A stretch of 64,000 nucleotides of DNA from Curtobacterium sp. VKM Ac-2922 (GTDB lineage: Bacteria > Actinomycetota > Actinomycetes > Actinomycetales > Microbacteriaceae). A program made the translations under genes and the position numbers. The DNA is taken from positions 62,001 to 126,000 of the forward strand of contig NZ_JALGRO010000012.1 of the NCBI RefSeq assembly GCF_022815645.1, written 5' to 3'. Positions 26,201 through 33,873 of the stretch are shown here, in pieces; positions within the stretch are counted from its first letter, which is position 1; every line of letters starts with the position of its first letter. The notes under the pieces were generated by a model. That model saw only the letters and a program-made list of their open reading frames with translations, was not told the DNA's origin and did no database searches.

Positions 26201-26757
26201 ATCGACACGTAGTCGACGTCGTCGCGCGCGAGCAGCTTGTGCGTGCCCTCGAGCCGACGGGCGGCTTCACGCTCGCCGAGCACGGCCTCGCCAAGCAGGT
26301 TGACGTTGAGGCGCACGCCGTCGCGCTTGATCTTCGCGATCGCGGGACCGAGCTTGGCATCGGTGGCGTCGACGATCAGGTGGCCGACCATGGTGCGCAG
26401 CACGCGTCGGGCGATGGGCACGACGACCCCCGGGAGGCCCGGTGCAAGTCCGCCACCCAGCCGCACCAGACCGCGGAGCGCGCTGGGCAGGAAGCCGGGT
26501 GCGTCCGGCGCGATCTGCTTGAGGCGGCGAGCGGCGACGCCGAGGTCCTCCGGTCGGACGACCCCGTCGACGAACCCGACGGCGAACGCCAGGCCCTTCG
26601 GGTCGGCGAGCACGCCCGCCAGCTGCTTCGCCGAACCGTCGACCGGGTACGTCTCGGCCTCGGCGAGCCACTGCCGGACCAGCGCCACGGACGCGTCGGC
26701 GAGGTCGTCGGAGGTGGTCGCGGCAGGCGCGTCGTTGCGGGGCTGGACGTCGGTCAT
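23278..26757 (-). CDS. putA: Bifunctional proline dehydrogenase / glutamate-semialdehyde dehydrogenase
   Basis: A 1159-residue PutA that oxidises proline to glutamate in two steps. Residues about 90-450 are the FAD-dependent proline dehydrogenase barrel: DYVSIKVSSTVHPHSPWAFE, IVLQAYLPDA and RLVKGANLPMEQVEAS. Residues about 540-1000 are the NAD-dependent aldehyde dehydrogenase, with E726 (LAETSGKNAI) and C760 (GHAGQKCSAASL), the usual 34 residues apart. There is no N-terminal ribbon-helix-helix DNA-binding domain, so unlike enterobacterial PutA it does not repress itself. The divergent LysR gene is the likely regulator. The start is the ATG at 26757. Confidence 0.96.
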   Translation of the reverse strand: MTDVQPRNDAPAATTSDDLADASVALVRQWLAEAETYPVDGSAKQLAGVLADPKGLAFAVGFVDGVVRPEDLGVAARRLKQIAPDAPGFLPSALRGLVRLGGGLAPGLPGVVVPIARRVLRTMVGHLIVDATDAKLGPAIAKIKRDGVRLNVNLLGEAVLGEREAARRLEGTHKLLARDDVDYVSIKVSSTVHPHSPWAFEAAVQDIVDKLRPLFERAAAASPNTFINLDMEEFKDLDLTIAVFTQLLDEPAFQQLSAGIVLQAYLPDALSAMQHLQEWSAARRARGGADIKVRLVKGANLPMEQVEASVHGWPLATWHTKQDSDTNYKRVLDWALTPSRIANVRVGIAGHNLFDVAHAWLLAGQRGVRDGIEFEMLLGMAQGQAEAVRQTVGSLLLYVPVVHPGEFDVAIAYLIRRLEEGASQDNFMSAVFSLASSPSLFAREESRFRDSLEPLSAPGGLDAPASHRVADRYAAVGRPTPGHFENTPDSDPSVAAVRSWGAAITSRVASSTLGASAVREARVDSAATLDTLLGRVRAAGSVWGTWSGAARGAVLHAVGDALEANRAALIEVMASETGKTIDQADPEVSEAVDFAHFYGDLAASLDDVDGATFSPAALTLVAPPWNFPVAIPAGSTLAALAAGSAVVLKPAPPAARCGAVLASVIDTALDAMGAPADVLSFVDVDESALGTALVSSPMVDRVILTGAYETAELFRSFRHDLPLLAETSGKNAIIVTASADLDLAVKDVVASAFGHAGQKCSAASLVVLVGSVARSRRFHNQLIDAVSSLTVGYPSDPTSQMGPVVQPAAGKLLDGLTELGAGESWAVQPRELDDTGRLWSPGVRGGVRRGSAFHTTEYFGPVLGVMRAATLDEAIDIVNQVDYGLTSGIHSLDPTEIDTWLSRIEAGNLYVNRGITGAIVRRQPFGGWKKSAVGAGTKAGGLNYLVGLGSWSSAEARSGSAPSAAVSSFVRAAGVSSPSLDRALASDELAWTSLFGTATDVSALSAERNIARYLPYPGVHVRLASELPDDVEALVRVVAAALRAGTTIDVSSAGFVPPAVAALPNVRSVTASESDAAFGARVAGGPSTRVRLVGGSASELAAGASALYAAVDGRPDVAVYAEPVTEAGRIELLPFLREQAVSITAHRFGTPNHLTDDLI

Positions 26758-26840
26758 GGGATCAGTGTGTCGCTCGGGGTTCCGGTAGCGGAAGCAACTC
26801 TTCCTGACGCTTTCCGTTCAGTTGAACTACGCTTTTGCGC

Positions 26841-27752
26841 ATGCTCGACGTTCGACGCCTGGTCCTCCTGCGTGAGCTGTCGATCCGCGGGACCGTCGCG
26901 GCCGTTGCCGAGGCGCTCAACCTGACACCCTCGGCGGTCTCGCAGCAGCTCGGCGTGCTCGAACGCGAGGCCGGCGTGCAGCTGCTCCGCAAGGCCGGTC
27001 GGCGTCTGCAGCTCACCCCGCAGGCCGAGGTGCTGGTGGCTGCCGCGGGCGACGTGCTCGACACCCTCGAGCGCGCCCAGGCATCCGTCGAGTCGACCCT
27101 GACCACCGTGCAGGGGCGCATCCGGGTCGCCGTCTTCCAGTCGGCCGCGCTGGCCCTCATGCCGAGTGCACTGCGGACCATGGCGCTCGAGCACCCCGAC
27201 GTGCGGGTCGAGATGGTCCAGCGCGAACCGGAGACCGCGTTGAACGAGACCTGGGCGCGCGACTTCGACATGGTCGTCGCCGAGCGGTACCCGGCGCACG
27301 CGGCACCACGCTTCCCCGGCCTGGACGCCCGTGACCTGACCACCGACCCGGTACGACTCGCGCTGCCCCCGGTCGAGACCGCGCTGCGGCCGGTCGACTC
27401 GCTCGCCTCGGCCGCCGGGCTGCCGTGGGTGATGGAGCCGCGCGGGGCAGCGTCACGGCACTTCGCCGAGCAGACCTGCCGCCGCGCCGGGTTCGAGCCG
27501 GACGTCCGCTACGAGACCGCCGACCTGCAGGCGCAGATCCGGTTGATCGAGTCCGGGAACGCCGTGGCGCTGATGCCCGACCTGGTCTGGGCGGGCAGGT
27601 CCACCAGCTGTCGACTGCTCGAGCTCCCGGTGCCGGCTCGACGCACGATCTTCACCGCGCAACGCCTGGCGAGCGCGGACTCCCCGGCCGTGTCGACGTT
27701 CCGCGACGCCCTCGAGCGGGCGGCCTCCATGTCGGGAAACGCCCGATCCTGA
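26841..27752 (+). CDS. LysR-family regulator, probable putA activator
   Basis: A 303-residue LysR-type protein: LDVRRLVLLRELSIRGTVAA then VAEALNLTPSAVSQQLGVLE is the winged HTH, followed by the effector fold (RIRVAVFQSAALALMPSAL). The ATG at 26841 starts it; the TTG six bases earlier is less likely. It is divergent from putA with 83 bases between starts. That gap contains AACT...AGTT arms (about 26795-26823) that could be the operator. Control of proline catabolism is inferred from position. Confidence 0.9.
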   Translation: MLDVRRLVLLRELSIRGTVAAVAEALNLTPSAVSQQLGVLEREAGVQLLRKAGRRLQLTPQAEVLVAAAGDVLDTLERAQASVESTLTTVQGRIRVAVFQSAALALMPSALRTMALEHPDVRVEMVQREPETALNETWARDFDMVVAERYPAHAAPRFPGLDARDLTTDPVRLALPPVETALRPVDSLASAAGLPWVMEPRGAASRHFAEQTCRRAGFEPDVRYETADLQAQIRLIESGNAVALMPDLVWAGRSTSCRLLELPVPARRTIFTAQRLASADSPAVSTFRDALERAASMSGNARS

Positions 27753-27876
27753 CACTGTCCGCGATAACGGAATCGTGACCCTGACCAGCGGTTTCCGTGT
27801 CCGTCGAAGTCCTACGATCGGACCGCAGCACCGACCCGCGTGCTCGATCTCGGATCTCGTTCCTCGGGGGGACACC

Positions 27877-28782
27877 TTGTTCACGACCACCACTCACTCG
27901 CTCCGTCGCTGCACGGTCACCACGGCCGTCCTGGTCGCCGTCGGAGCGACCACGCTCGGCTTCGGAGCGACCGCGGCGAACGCCGACACCGCGGCGCCCA
28001 GCACCACGGTCACCGTCGTGCCGGCTCCCGCGCACGCCGCTCCGCCCGCCGCCGACACCGCCGCCGCCGCCGCGACGACGACGGGCACGGACACGGACCG
28101 CGCAGCCGCGTCGACGCCGACGCCGACACCGACGGCCGACGCGACACCCACCGCGACCCCCACCACGCTGCCGGAACCCGCAGCGACGCCGGTGGCCGTG
28201 TCGACGGGGGCACCGGCCGCACCGACGGCGACGCCCGCCGCGACCGAGGCCGCCACGGCGTTGGTGGTGGTGGTCCGTGGGCAGGGCACCGCGACGACCG
28301 CGCCGACCTGGTCGATCGCTGCGGACGGCACGGTGACGTACAGCGACTCCTCGGAGGTCCAGTCGGGCGACCCCGCCACGCCGATCCGCGTGCGTCAGGA
28401 CGGGTCGCTCGAACTCGACGCGCTCGGGTTCGACCAGCAGGGCAACGTCGTCCCGGGGCTCGACGACCTGACCTGGTCGTCGTCGGTGGGAGGCGACACG
28501 TTCACGCCGACCACCAGCACCGACGCGGTCACGCTGCGCTTCGCGCACGCCAGCACCCACGTCATCACGGCCCGTTCCGGATCGCTCACCCGGACCTTCT
28601 CGGTCGAGGTCGACCCGCTGACCGCAGCGGCGCCGACGGCCGGCTCGACGACACGGCGTACCCCGACCGGCCAGCTGGCCTTCACGGGAGCCGACGAGAC
28701 CGGGCCGCTCGCCTGGGCGCTCGGACTGCTCGGAGCCGGCGGCATGCTGCTGCTGCACCGCCTGCGTCGCCGCCGCGCCTGA
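27877..28782 (+). CDS. Secreted LAFTG-anchored surface protein
   Basis: A 301-residue protein with an unusual TTG start at 27877, preceded by GGGGGG five bases upstream; the start is fixed by the signal peptide (RRCTVTTAVLVAVGATTLGF then an AxA-type cut near ANADT). Residues 40-125 are a Thr/Ala/Pro-rich linker. A domain of about 110 residues follows with FAHASTHVITA. The C-terminus has GQLAFTG, a hydrophobic stretch and RRRRA. LAxTG is the signal used by class E sortases of high-G+C actinobacteria, so the protein is probably covalently linked to the wall. Function unknown; a paralogue follows. Confidence 0.85.
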   Translation: MFTTTTHSLRRCTVTTAVLVAVGATTLGFGATAANADTAAPSTTVTVVPAPAHAAPPAADTAAAAATTTGTDTDRAAASTPTPTPTADATPTATPTTLPEPAATPVAVSTGAPAAPTATPAATEAATALVVVVRGQGTATTAPTWSIAADGTVTYSDSSEVQSGDPATPIRVRQDGSLELDALGFDQQGNVVPGLDDLTWSSSVGGDTFTPTTSTDAVTLRFAHASTHVITARSGSLTRTFSVEVDPLTAAAPTAGSTTRRTPTGQLAFTGADETGPLAWALGLLGAGGMLLLHRLRRRRA

Positions 28783-28793
28783 CCGGTTCCCGC

Positions 28794-28826
28794 ACCGGAG
28801 CACGCCGATCGGCGCCTGCTCCGGGG
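28794..28826 (+). terminator. Hairpin after the first LAFTG gene
   Basis: ACCGGAGCA...CGCCGATCGGCG...TGCTCCGG forms a long stem with a GC-rich tip just after the stop at 28782. It separates the two surface-protein genes, so each probably has its own promoter. There is no strong T-run. Confidence 0.65.
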
Positions 28827-28977
28827 CGCGGGAGCGCACAGACCCCCAACCCGGGTCACAATCCGCGCCGCCGCCATCGAGTCGACCGCGTTACCCGCTA
28901 CGCTCCGATCACGCCGGAGATTCTCGGCTGATTCTTATGATCCGGCATCCGACCGGACCTGACCCCTGGGGGAACCC

Positions 28978-30522
28978 GTGCACCGCAGCACCTCCGGAGT
29001 CCGACGCGCCTGCGCCGTCGGCACCACCATCGCACTCATCGGCCTGACGACCGGCCTCGGCGTCTTCGCGGCCAGCTCGGCCTCGGCCGCGGAACCGGTC
29101 ACCTCGACCGCACCGGCCGACGCCGGCACGACCGACGTCACCACCGACCCGACGACCGGGACCACCGGCACCGACACGGCCGGCACGAGCACGACCGATG
29201 CCGGCACCGGCACGGACACCACCGGCAACGGCACCAGCTCGGGCCCTGGCACCGGCACCACCGACGGCTCGGCCACGCCGACCAGCACCCCGACGCCGAC
29301 GGCGCCGGCGACCAGCACGCCGAAGGCCACCGCGCCGACGACGACCACCGCGCCGACGAAGACCTCGAAGGCAGCCCGCGCCTCGTCGTCAGCGGCGACG
29401 ATCGTCGGCGAGGCGAAGGTCGGCGAGACCCTGCGCGTCGACGCCCCCGAGCTGAGCGGTACCTACACCTACGCGTGGTCCACCGACGACGGGGTGACCG
29501 TCGCGTCCGACAAGAGCTCGTACCCGGTGACCTCGGCCGACCTCGGCAAGCGCATCAGCGTCGTCGTCACCGACTCGGCCGGGGACATCGCCACCGCGAC
29601 GACCGCCGACGCCGTCACCGAGGACGTCGCGTTCGCCGACACCACGACGGCCGACGCCCCGCGCACCATCGAGGTCACCGCCGGTGACACGGTGGACGAG
29701 ACCTTCACCGTGGCCAAGGGCAGCGGCGACGTCACGTACGCGCTCGGCTACACGGACCCGGACAGCGTCGACCCGGACAACGACACCCCGGACTCGTACC
29801 TGCCGTTCGAAGCCACCTTCGACCCCGCGACCGCGACCCTGTCCGGCACGCTGATCAGCGCCGGCACGTACGACTTCACGGTCGTCGCCAGCAACGGCAC
29901 CTCGGATGCGACCGAGTACGTCGAGGTCACCGTCGACCCGGCCGCAGCCGTGGGGATCATGGCCGCGGCGACCGACCGGTCGAACGAGGACAGCTTCGAC
30001 GGCGTGCACCCGACCAACGCCTGGATCATCGAGCCCGACGGGCACATCGTCACCATCTCGTTCCCGGCGGACCTCGACCAGGAACCGACCTTCACCGACG
30101 GCGGACAGCCCACCGTCAAGCAGGGCGCCTCGCTCTGGGTGAACGGCTCGCCGGTCGACCAGTACGGCAACGACACGACGCAGTACGACGACGAGGGCAA
30201 CGCCCCGCAGCCGACCGTCACGAGCAGCTACGCCACGGACCAGATCGCGTTCGACGAGGACTCCTTCGCCACGAAGGTGACCTTCCCGCACGCCTCGACC
30301 CACGTGCTGACGGTGGCCGAGGACGCACTCTCGGTGTCCTTCCCGGTCACGGTCGTCCCGACCGTCGCGCCGGTCGCCGCGGTCACCCCGACCACGCCGA
30401 AGGGCCAGCTCGCCTTCACCGGCTCGGACACCACGGACGCGCTGCCGTGGGGCATCGCGATGCTCGCCGCGGGCGCCGGCCTGATCGGCTTCCGCACGTT
30501 CCGCCGCCGCACCCAGCGCTAG
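28978..30522 (+). CDS. Secreted LAFTG-anchored surface protein, larger paralogue
   Basis: A 514-residue protein starting at the GTG at 28978 behind TGGGGGAA. The signal peptide is ACAVGTTIALIGLTTGLGVF with a cut near SASAAE. Residues 35-140 are Thr/Gly/Pro-rich. Residues 140-220 look like an Ig-like bacterial repeat (VGEAKVGETLRVDAPELSGT then YAWSTDD). Residues 225-320 look like a cadherin/putative-Ig domain (LPFEATFDPATATLSG). The last domain shares FPHASTHVLTV with the upstream gene. The C-terminus is GQLAFTG, a membrane helix and RRRTQR. Likely wall-anchored adhesin or shield; function unknown. Confidence 0.88.
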   Translation: MHRSTSGVRRACAVGTTIALIGLTTGLGVFAASSASAAEPVTSTAPADAGTTDVTTDPTTGTTGTDTAGTSTTDAGTGTDTTGNGTSSGPGTGTTDGSATPTSTPTPTAPATSTPKATAPTTTTAPTKTSKAARASSSAATIVGEAKVGETLRVDAPELSGTYTYAWSTDDGVTVASDKSSYPVTSADLGKRISVVVTDSAGDIATATTADAVTEDVAFADTTTADAPRTIEVTAGDTVDETFTVAKGSGDVTYALGYTDPDSVDPDNDTPDSYLPFEATFDPATATLSGTLISAGTYDFTVVASNGTSDATEYVEVTVDPAAAVGIMAAATDRSNEDSFDGVHPTNAWIIEPDGHIVTISFPADLDQEPTFTDGGQPTVKQGASLWVNGSPVDQYGNDTTQYDDEGNAPQPTVTSSYATDQIAFDEDSFATKVTFPHASTHVLTVAEDALSVSFPVTVVPTVAPVAAVTPTTPKGQLAFTGSDTTDALPWGIAMLAAGAGLIGFRTFRRRTQR

Positions 30523-30536
30523 CCGGGAGGCCCGTC

Positions 30537-30582
30537 ACGGCCCCGCCAGCCCCGTCACCGGGGTCGGCGGGGCCGTTTCGTT
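30537..30582 (+). terminator. Strong intrinsic terminator with T-rich tail
   Basis: ACGGCCCCGCC pairs with GGCGGGGCCGT, with a second inner stem CCCCG/CGGGG, followed by TTTCGTT. It lies 15 bases after the second LAFTG gene and is the clearest factor-independent terminator in the window. Confidence 0.9.
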
Positions 30583-30620
30583 CCCCGCCCGCACCCCGTC
30601 GCGTCGGTAGCGTTGGCCAC

Positions 30621-31253
30621 ATGCCCACCCTGCTGCACATCGACTCGTCCGCCGACCTCGCGCACTCCCGCTCGCGCGCCCTGACCGCCGCGTTCGCCGA
30701 CGCCTGGCACGCCCGGGGTCCGGAGTACACGGTGGTGCGCCGCGATCTGCACACATCGCCGCTGCCGCACCTGGAGACCTCCGCGCTGCACTGGGCCGCC
30801 ACGGACCGCACCGCCGAGGAGTCCGTGGACCCGTCCGCCGAAGCGCTGCGCCAGCAGGTCATCGACGAGCTGCTCGCCGCCGACGCCGTGGTGATCGGTG
30901 CCCCGCTGTACAACTACACGGTGCCGTCCACCCTCAAGGCGTGGATCGACCGGGTCCACGTCCCGGGTGTGCTGGCCGGTGACGTGCAGCCGCTCGCCGG
31001 ACGCCCCGTCGTGACCGTCGTCAGCCGCGGTGGCACCTACGACGCCGGCACGCCGACCGAGCACTGGGACCACGGGTCGCCCGTGCTCGAGCTCATCCTG
31101 GCCAGCGCCCTGGGGATGCGGCAGTACCCCGTCACCGTGAGTGCCACGCTCGCCGACCGCCTGCCCGACCTGGCGCCCCTCGCCGACCACGCCGCGGCCG
31201 AGTTCCACGACGCGAAGACCACGCTCGAACGGCTCGCCACCACGGTCGTCTGA
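30621..31253 (+). CDS. azoR: FMN-dependent NADH-azoreductase
   Basis: A 210-residue flavodoxin-fold quinone/azo reductase. MPTLLHIDSSADLAHSRSRA holds the FMN phosphate loop, and GAPLYNYTVPSTLKAWIDRV is the AzoR signature. VVTVVSRGGTYDAGTP follows. AzoR enzymes reduce quinones and azo dyes by two-electron transfer. The ATG at 30621 gives the family length, and the frame extends upstream only into the terminator. It converges on the MBL gene with 30 bases between stops. Confidence 0.9.
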   Translation: MPTLLHIDSSADLAHSRSRALTAAFADAWHARGPEYTVVRRDLHTSPLPHLETSALHWAATDRTAEESVDPSAEALRQQVIDELLAADAVVIGAPLYNYTVPSTLKAWIDRVHVPGVLAGDVQPLAGRPVVTVVSRGGTYDAGTPTEHWDHGSPVLELILASALGMRQYPVTVSATLADRLPDLAPLADHAAAEFHDAKTTLERLATTVV

Positions 31254-31283
31254 CGGAAGCGGCCCGCCAGCAGCGGAACCCGA

Positions 31284-32333
31284 TCAGGCGGGGCGGATCT
31301 CGTCCGCACGACCCAGCAGGTCGGCGTGGAACGCGGTCTGCGTCAGGGCACTCGCCAGCAGGAACCCGGACATGGACTCGATCCCGCCGCTGAACGGCAC
31401 GCGCGAGGCGACCTCGAACAGCGTCGGTGCGTCCAGCACGTCGAGGGCCGCGGCGACGTGCCGGCTGCGCTCCTCGCGGTGCCGTGCCAGCGTCCGGGCC
31501 CGGGTGACCACGTCGCTGAACCGGTACTCGTGCCCGGGGCAGACCTCGAGCTCGGCGTACGCGTCGAGCCGAGCCAGGGACGCCAGGTAGTCGCCGAGGG
31601 GGTTCGTGTCCGTGCGGCCGCCCAGCCCGATGCCCGAGTTGATCCGCGGCAGCACGTGGTCGCCGGTGAACAACAGCCCGTCCTGCTGGTCCACGAAGGA
31701 CAGGTGTCCCGCCGTGTGCCCCGGGGTCCACAGCGCCCGGATCGTCCGACCAGCCACGGGCAGCACGTCGCCGTCGTCGAGCAGGACGTCGGCGAACGGT
31801 CGCTCGGTCGCGCCGAGGCCCATCCGCCGGCCGGTGCCCCAGGCAGCGCTGACGCCGGCGCGCAGGTCGTCCGGGATCCCCCACGTGGCGATGTCCGTCT
31901 CGTGCCGCTCGGCGTCGACGCGTTCGTCGTCGAGCGCCCGGACCTCGAGCCCGTGCATCGCCACCTGCGCCCCGGACGCCCGACGGAGTGCCGCAGCGGC
32001 TCCGAGGTGGTCGGCGTGCAGGTGGGTGACGACGACGTGTCCGACGTCCGACACCGCGCGACCCATCGCCGCCAACCCGGCGGACAGCACGTCGAGCGAG
32101 CCGTCCTCGTCCCAGCCCGGGTCGATGACGGTGAGCACGCCGTCCGAGCCCTCGACCACGTACACCAGCGTGGCGTCGGGCACGCCGAACCGGAACGGGA
32201 CCGCAACGGTCCAGATGCCCGGACGCACCTGTTCGACGGGCGGCAGGACCCCGTCGGCGAGCGCGCGGGCCTGCACGGGACTGACGGGTGCCGGAGGCGC
32301 GGCTGCGGGCGGCGGGGACGGAACGGTCGACAC
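31284..32333 (-). CDS. MBL-fold metallo-hydrolase
   Basis: A 349-residue beta-lactamase-fold hydrolase. The metal motif THLHADHLG, the second ligand set TPGHTAGHLSF, the bridging Asp in LLFTGDHVLP and CPGHEYRF are all present. The C-terminal 80 residues (RARTLARHREERSRHVAAAL...) form the helical substrate-cap seen in the LACTB2-like group. The N-terminus is Pro/Ala-rich. Substrates of this branch include acyl thioesters and nucleic acids, and are not determinable here. Confidence 0.88.
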   Translation of the reverse strand: MSTVPSPPPAAAPPAPVSPVQARALADGVLPPVEQVRPGIWTVAVPFRFGVPDATLVYVVEGSDGVLTVIDPGWDEDGSLDVLSAGLAAMGRAVSDVGHVVVTHLHADHLGAAAALRRASGAQVAMHGLEVRALDDERVDAERHETDIATWGIPDDLRAGVSAAWGTGRRMGLGATERPFADVLLDDGDVLPVAGRTIRALWTPGHTAGHLSFVDQQDGLLFTGDHVLPRINSGIGLGGRTDTNPLGDYLASLARLDAYAELEVCPGHEYRFSDVVTRARTLARHREERSRHVAAALDVLDAPTLFEVASRVPFSGGIESMSGFLLASALTQTAFHADLLGRADEIRPA

Positions 32334-32417
32334 CCGGCCACCCTAACCAGGCGACCGTCGTCGCCGCGGCGATCCGATCCTCCAGTCCGGCCTGCCGCAG
32401 GCGGGTAGACAGGGCGC

Positions 32418-33461
32418 ATGGAGATCGCACCGATGCTCGCCAAGGCCGTCGCCGACGTCCCCGAACCCGACAGCGTGCCCGGTGGGCTGCGCTACGAACC
32501 GAAGTGGGACGGGTTCCGCGGGATCGTGACCGTCGACGGCGACGACGTCGCGATCGGCAGCCGGGGTGCGAAGCCGTTGACGCGGTACTTCCCCGAGCTG
32601 GTCGACGCGTTCCGCGCGCAGTTCGGTGGTCGGGACCACCCGGTCGTGCTCGACGGCGAGGTGGTGCTGCGGACCGGCGAACCCGGGCACGAGCGGCTGG
32701 ACTGGGAGGCCCTGTCGCAGCGGATCCACCCCGCCGCGTCTCGCATCACCAAGCTCAGCGCGGAGACCCCGGCGCAGTTCGTCGCGTTCGACCTGTTGGC
32801 GGCGGACGGGTCCGAGCTGGTCGACCTGCCGTTCGACGAGCGTCGCGAACGCCTCGAGGCGCTGGCGAGCGACTTCGCCGATCCGCTGTTCGTCACGCGC
32901 ACGACCCTCGACGTCGACCAGGCGCGCGCGTGGCTCGAGACGTTCGAGGGGGCCGGGCTCGACGGGGTCGTCGCGAAGCCGCGGACGCGCCCCTACGAGC
33001 CCGGCAAGCGCACGATGCTCAAGATCAAGCACCACCGCACCGCCGACGTCGTCGCGATCGGGTACCGCGTGCACAAGAGCGGCAGCGGGGTCGGGTCGCT
33101 GCTGGTCGGGCTGTACGGCGACGACGGCGAGCTCCGCCAGGTGGGGGGCGTGTCGGCGTTCTCCGACGAACGGCGGCTCGCGTTGGTCGACGAACTCGAC
33201 GCAGCGGTGGTCCGCGATGCGGACGGGAGGCCCGTCACCGGCGCCGGAGAACGGTCGCGGTTCGCGTCGGGTCGCGACACGTCGTTCGTCCGGCTGGAGC
33301 CGACGGTGGTGCTCGAGGTGCGGTACGACCAGATGGAGGGCGATCGGTTCCGGCACACCGTGCAGTTCGAACGGTGGCGCCCGGATCGCGACGCCGCGTC
33401 GTGCGGGTTCGACCAGCTCGAGGTTCCGAGCGCGTACGACCTCCGGAAAGTGCTGTCCTGA
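32418..33461 (+). CDS. ligC: ATP-dependent DNA ligase (LigC type)
   Basis: A 347-residue ligase. The nucleotidyl-transferase motif I is RYEPKWDGFRG with catalytic K29. Other motifs are the IGSRGAK region, VVLDGEVV (motif III), GLDGVVAKPR (IV) and KRTMLKIKHHRTAD (V). The C-terminal OB domain ends with RHTVQFERWRPDR. Size and motif set match stand-alone actinobacterial LigC, which works with a stand-alone Prim-Pol in gap-filling repair. A LigD-type polymerase gene lies 400 bases away in the convergent direction. No Ku gene is in the window. Confidence 0.92.
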   Translation: MEIAPMLAKAVADVPEPDSVPGGLRYEPKWDGFRGIVTVDGDDVAIGSRGAKPLTRYFPELVDAFRAQFGGRDHPVVLDGEVVLRTGEPGHERLDWEALSQRIHPAASRITKLSAETPAQFVAFDLLAADGSELVDLPFDERRERLEALASDFADPLFVTRTTLDVDQARAWLETFEGAGLDGVVAKPRTRPYEPGKRTMLKIKHHRTADVVAIGYRVHKSGSGVGSLLVGLYGDDGELRQVGGVSAFSDERRLALVDELDAAVVRDADGRPVTGAGERSRFASGRDTSFVRLEPTVVLEVRYDQMEGDRFRHTVQFERWRPDRDAASCGFDQLEVPSAYDLRKVLS

Positions 33462-33487
33462 CCCCAGTTCGTGTCCGTTTCTCGAAT

Positions 33488-33504
33488 CTAGTTAGACAAA
33501 CTAG
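33488..33504. promoter_or_regulatory. Palindromic operator before two tiny genes
   Basis: CTAGTT-AGACA-AACTAG is a perfect 6-bp inverted repeat with a 5-bp spacer in a rare A+T-rich patch 68 bases before the next start. MarR-type proteins bind such TAGTT/AACTA sites. No regulator gene is adjacent. Confidence 0.55.
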
Positions 33505-33571
33505 TGACCCCGTGGAACGATCGATCCATCGGCACCACGGACGAGTGTCGACCGGATCGGAGCGGATCGAC

Positions 33572-33733
33572 ATGAGCCACGCAACCCTCGTTCGACACTC
33601 GCAGCGGCACCCCTTCACCGAGGTGCGCGAAGCGCGGCACCAGCGGGCACTGCAGATCAGTGCGGTCATCAGCGGCATCGTCGGTGTGACCGCGACGGCC
33701 CTCGCGCTCGTCACGATGGGACTCGGCGCATGA
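33572..33733 (+). CDS. Small single-TM membrane protein, 53 residues
   Basis: The ATG at 33572 lies nine bases after GGAG. The product has a basic/His N-terminal half (LVRHSQRHPFTEVREARHQR) and one hydrophobic helix (LQISAVISGIVGVTATALAL). No family is recognised. Its stop overlaps the next tiny gene as ATGA, so they would be translated together. The ligC stop is 110 bases upstream and the palindrome at 33488 intervenes, which suggests its own promoter. Confidence 0.6.
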   Translation: MSHATLVRHSQRHPFTEVREARHQRALQISAVISGIVGVTATALALVTMGLGA

Positions 33734-33873
33734 TCGTCGTCGACGGCATCTCCCCCGCCAACCGCGGCACGTGGTCGCGGCTGAACCGGCTGCACACCGC
33801 CACGGTCGACCTGCCGACGCACACCAAGCGCGTCGACGACTCCGACCGTCGTCCGGACCGCCCGACGCTCTAG
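33730..33873 (+). CDS. Tiny hypothetical protein, 47 residues
   Basis: The ORF starts in the stop of the preceding gene (ATGA) and encodes a 47-residue soluble, basic, Arg/Asp/Thr-rich peptide (IVVDGISPANRGTWSRLNRL...). No domain is recognised. Its TAG stop overlaps the TAG of the convergent polymerase gene, sharing CTAG at 33870-33873. Coupling to the upstream gene is the main support. Confidence 0.5.
   Translation: MIVVDGISPANRGTWSRLNRLHTATVDLPTHTKRVDDSDRRPDRPTL

Noticed and set aside
24493..26925. A long open frame antisense to putA
   Set aside because: It is the complement of clear PutA coding sequence and has no domain-like composition.
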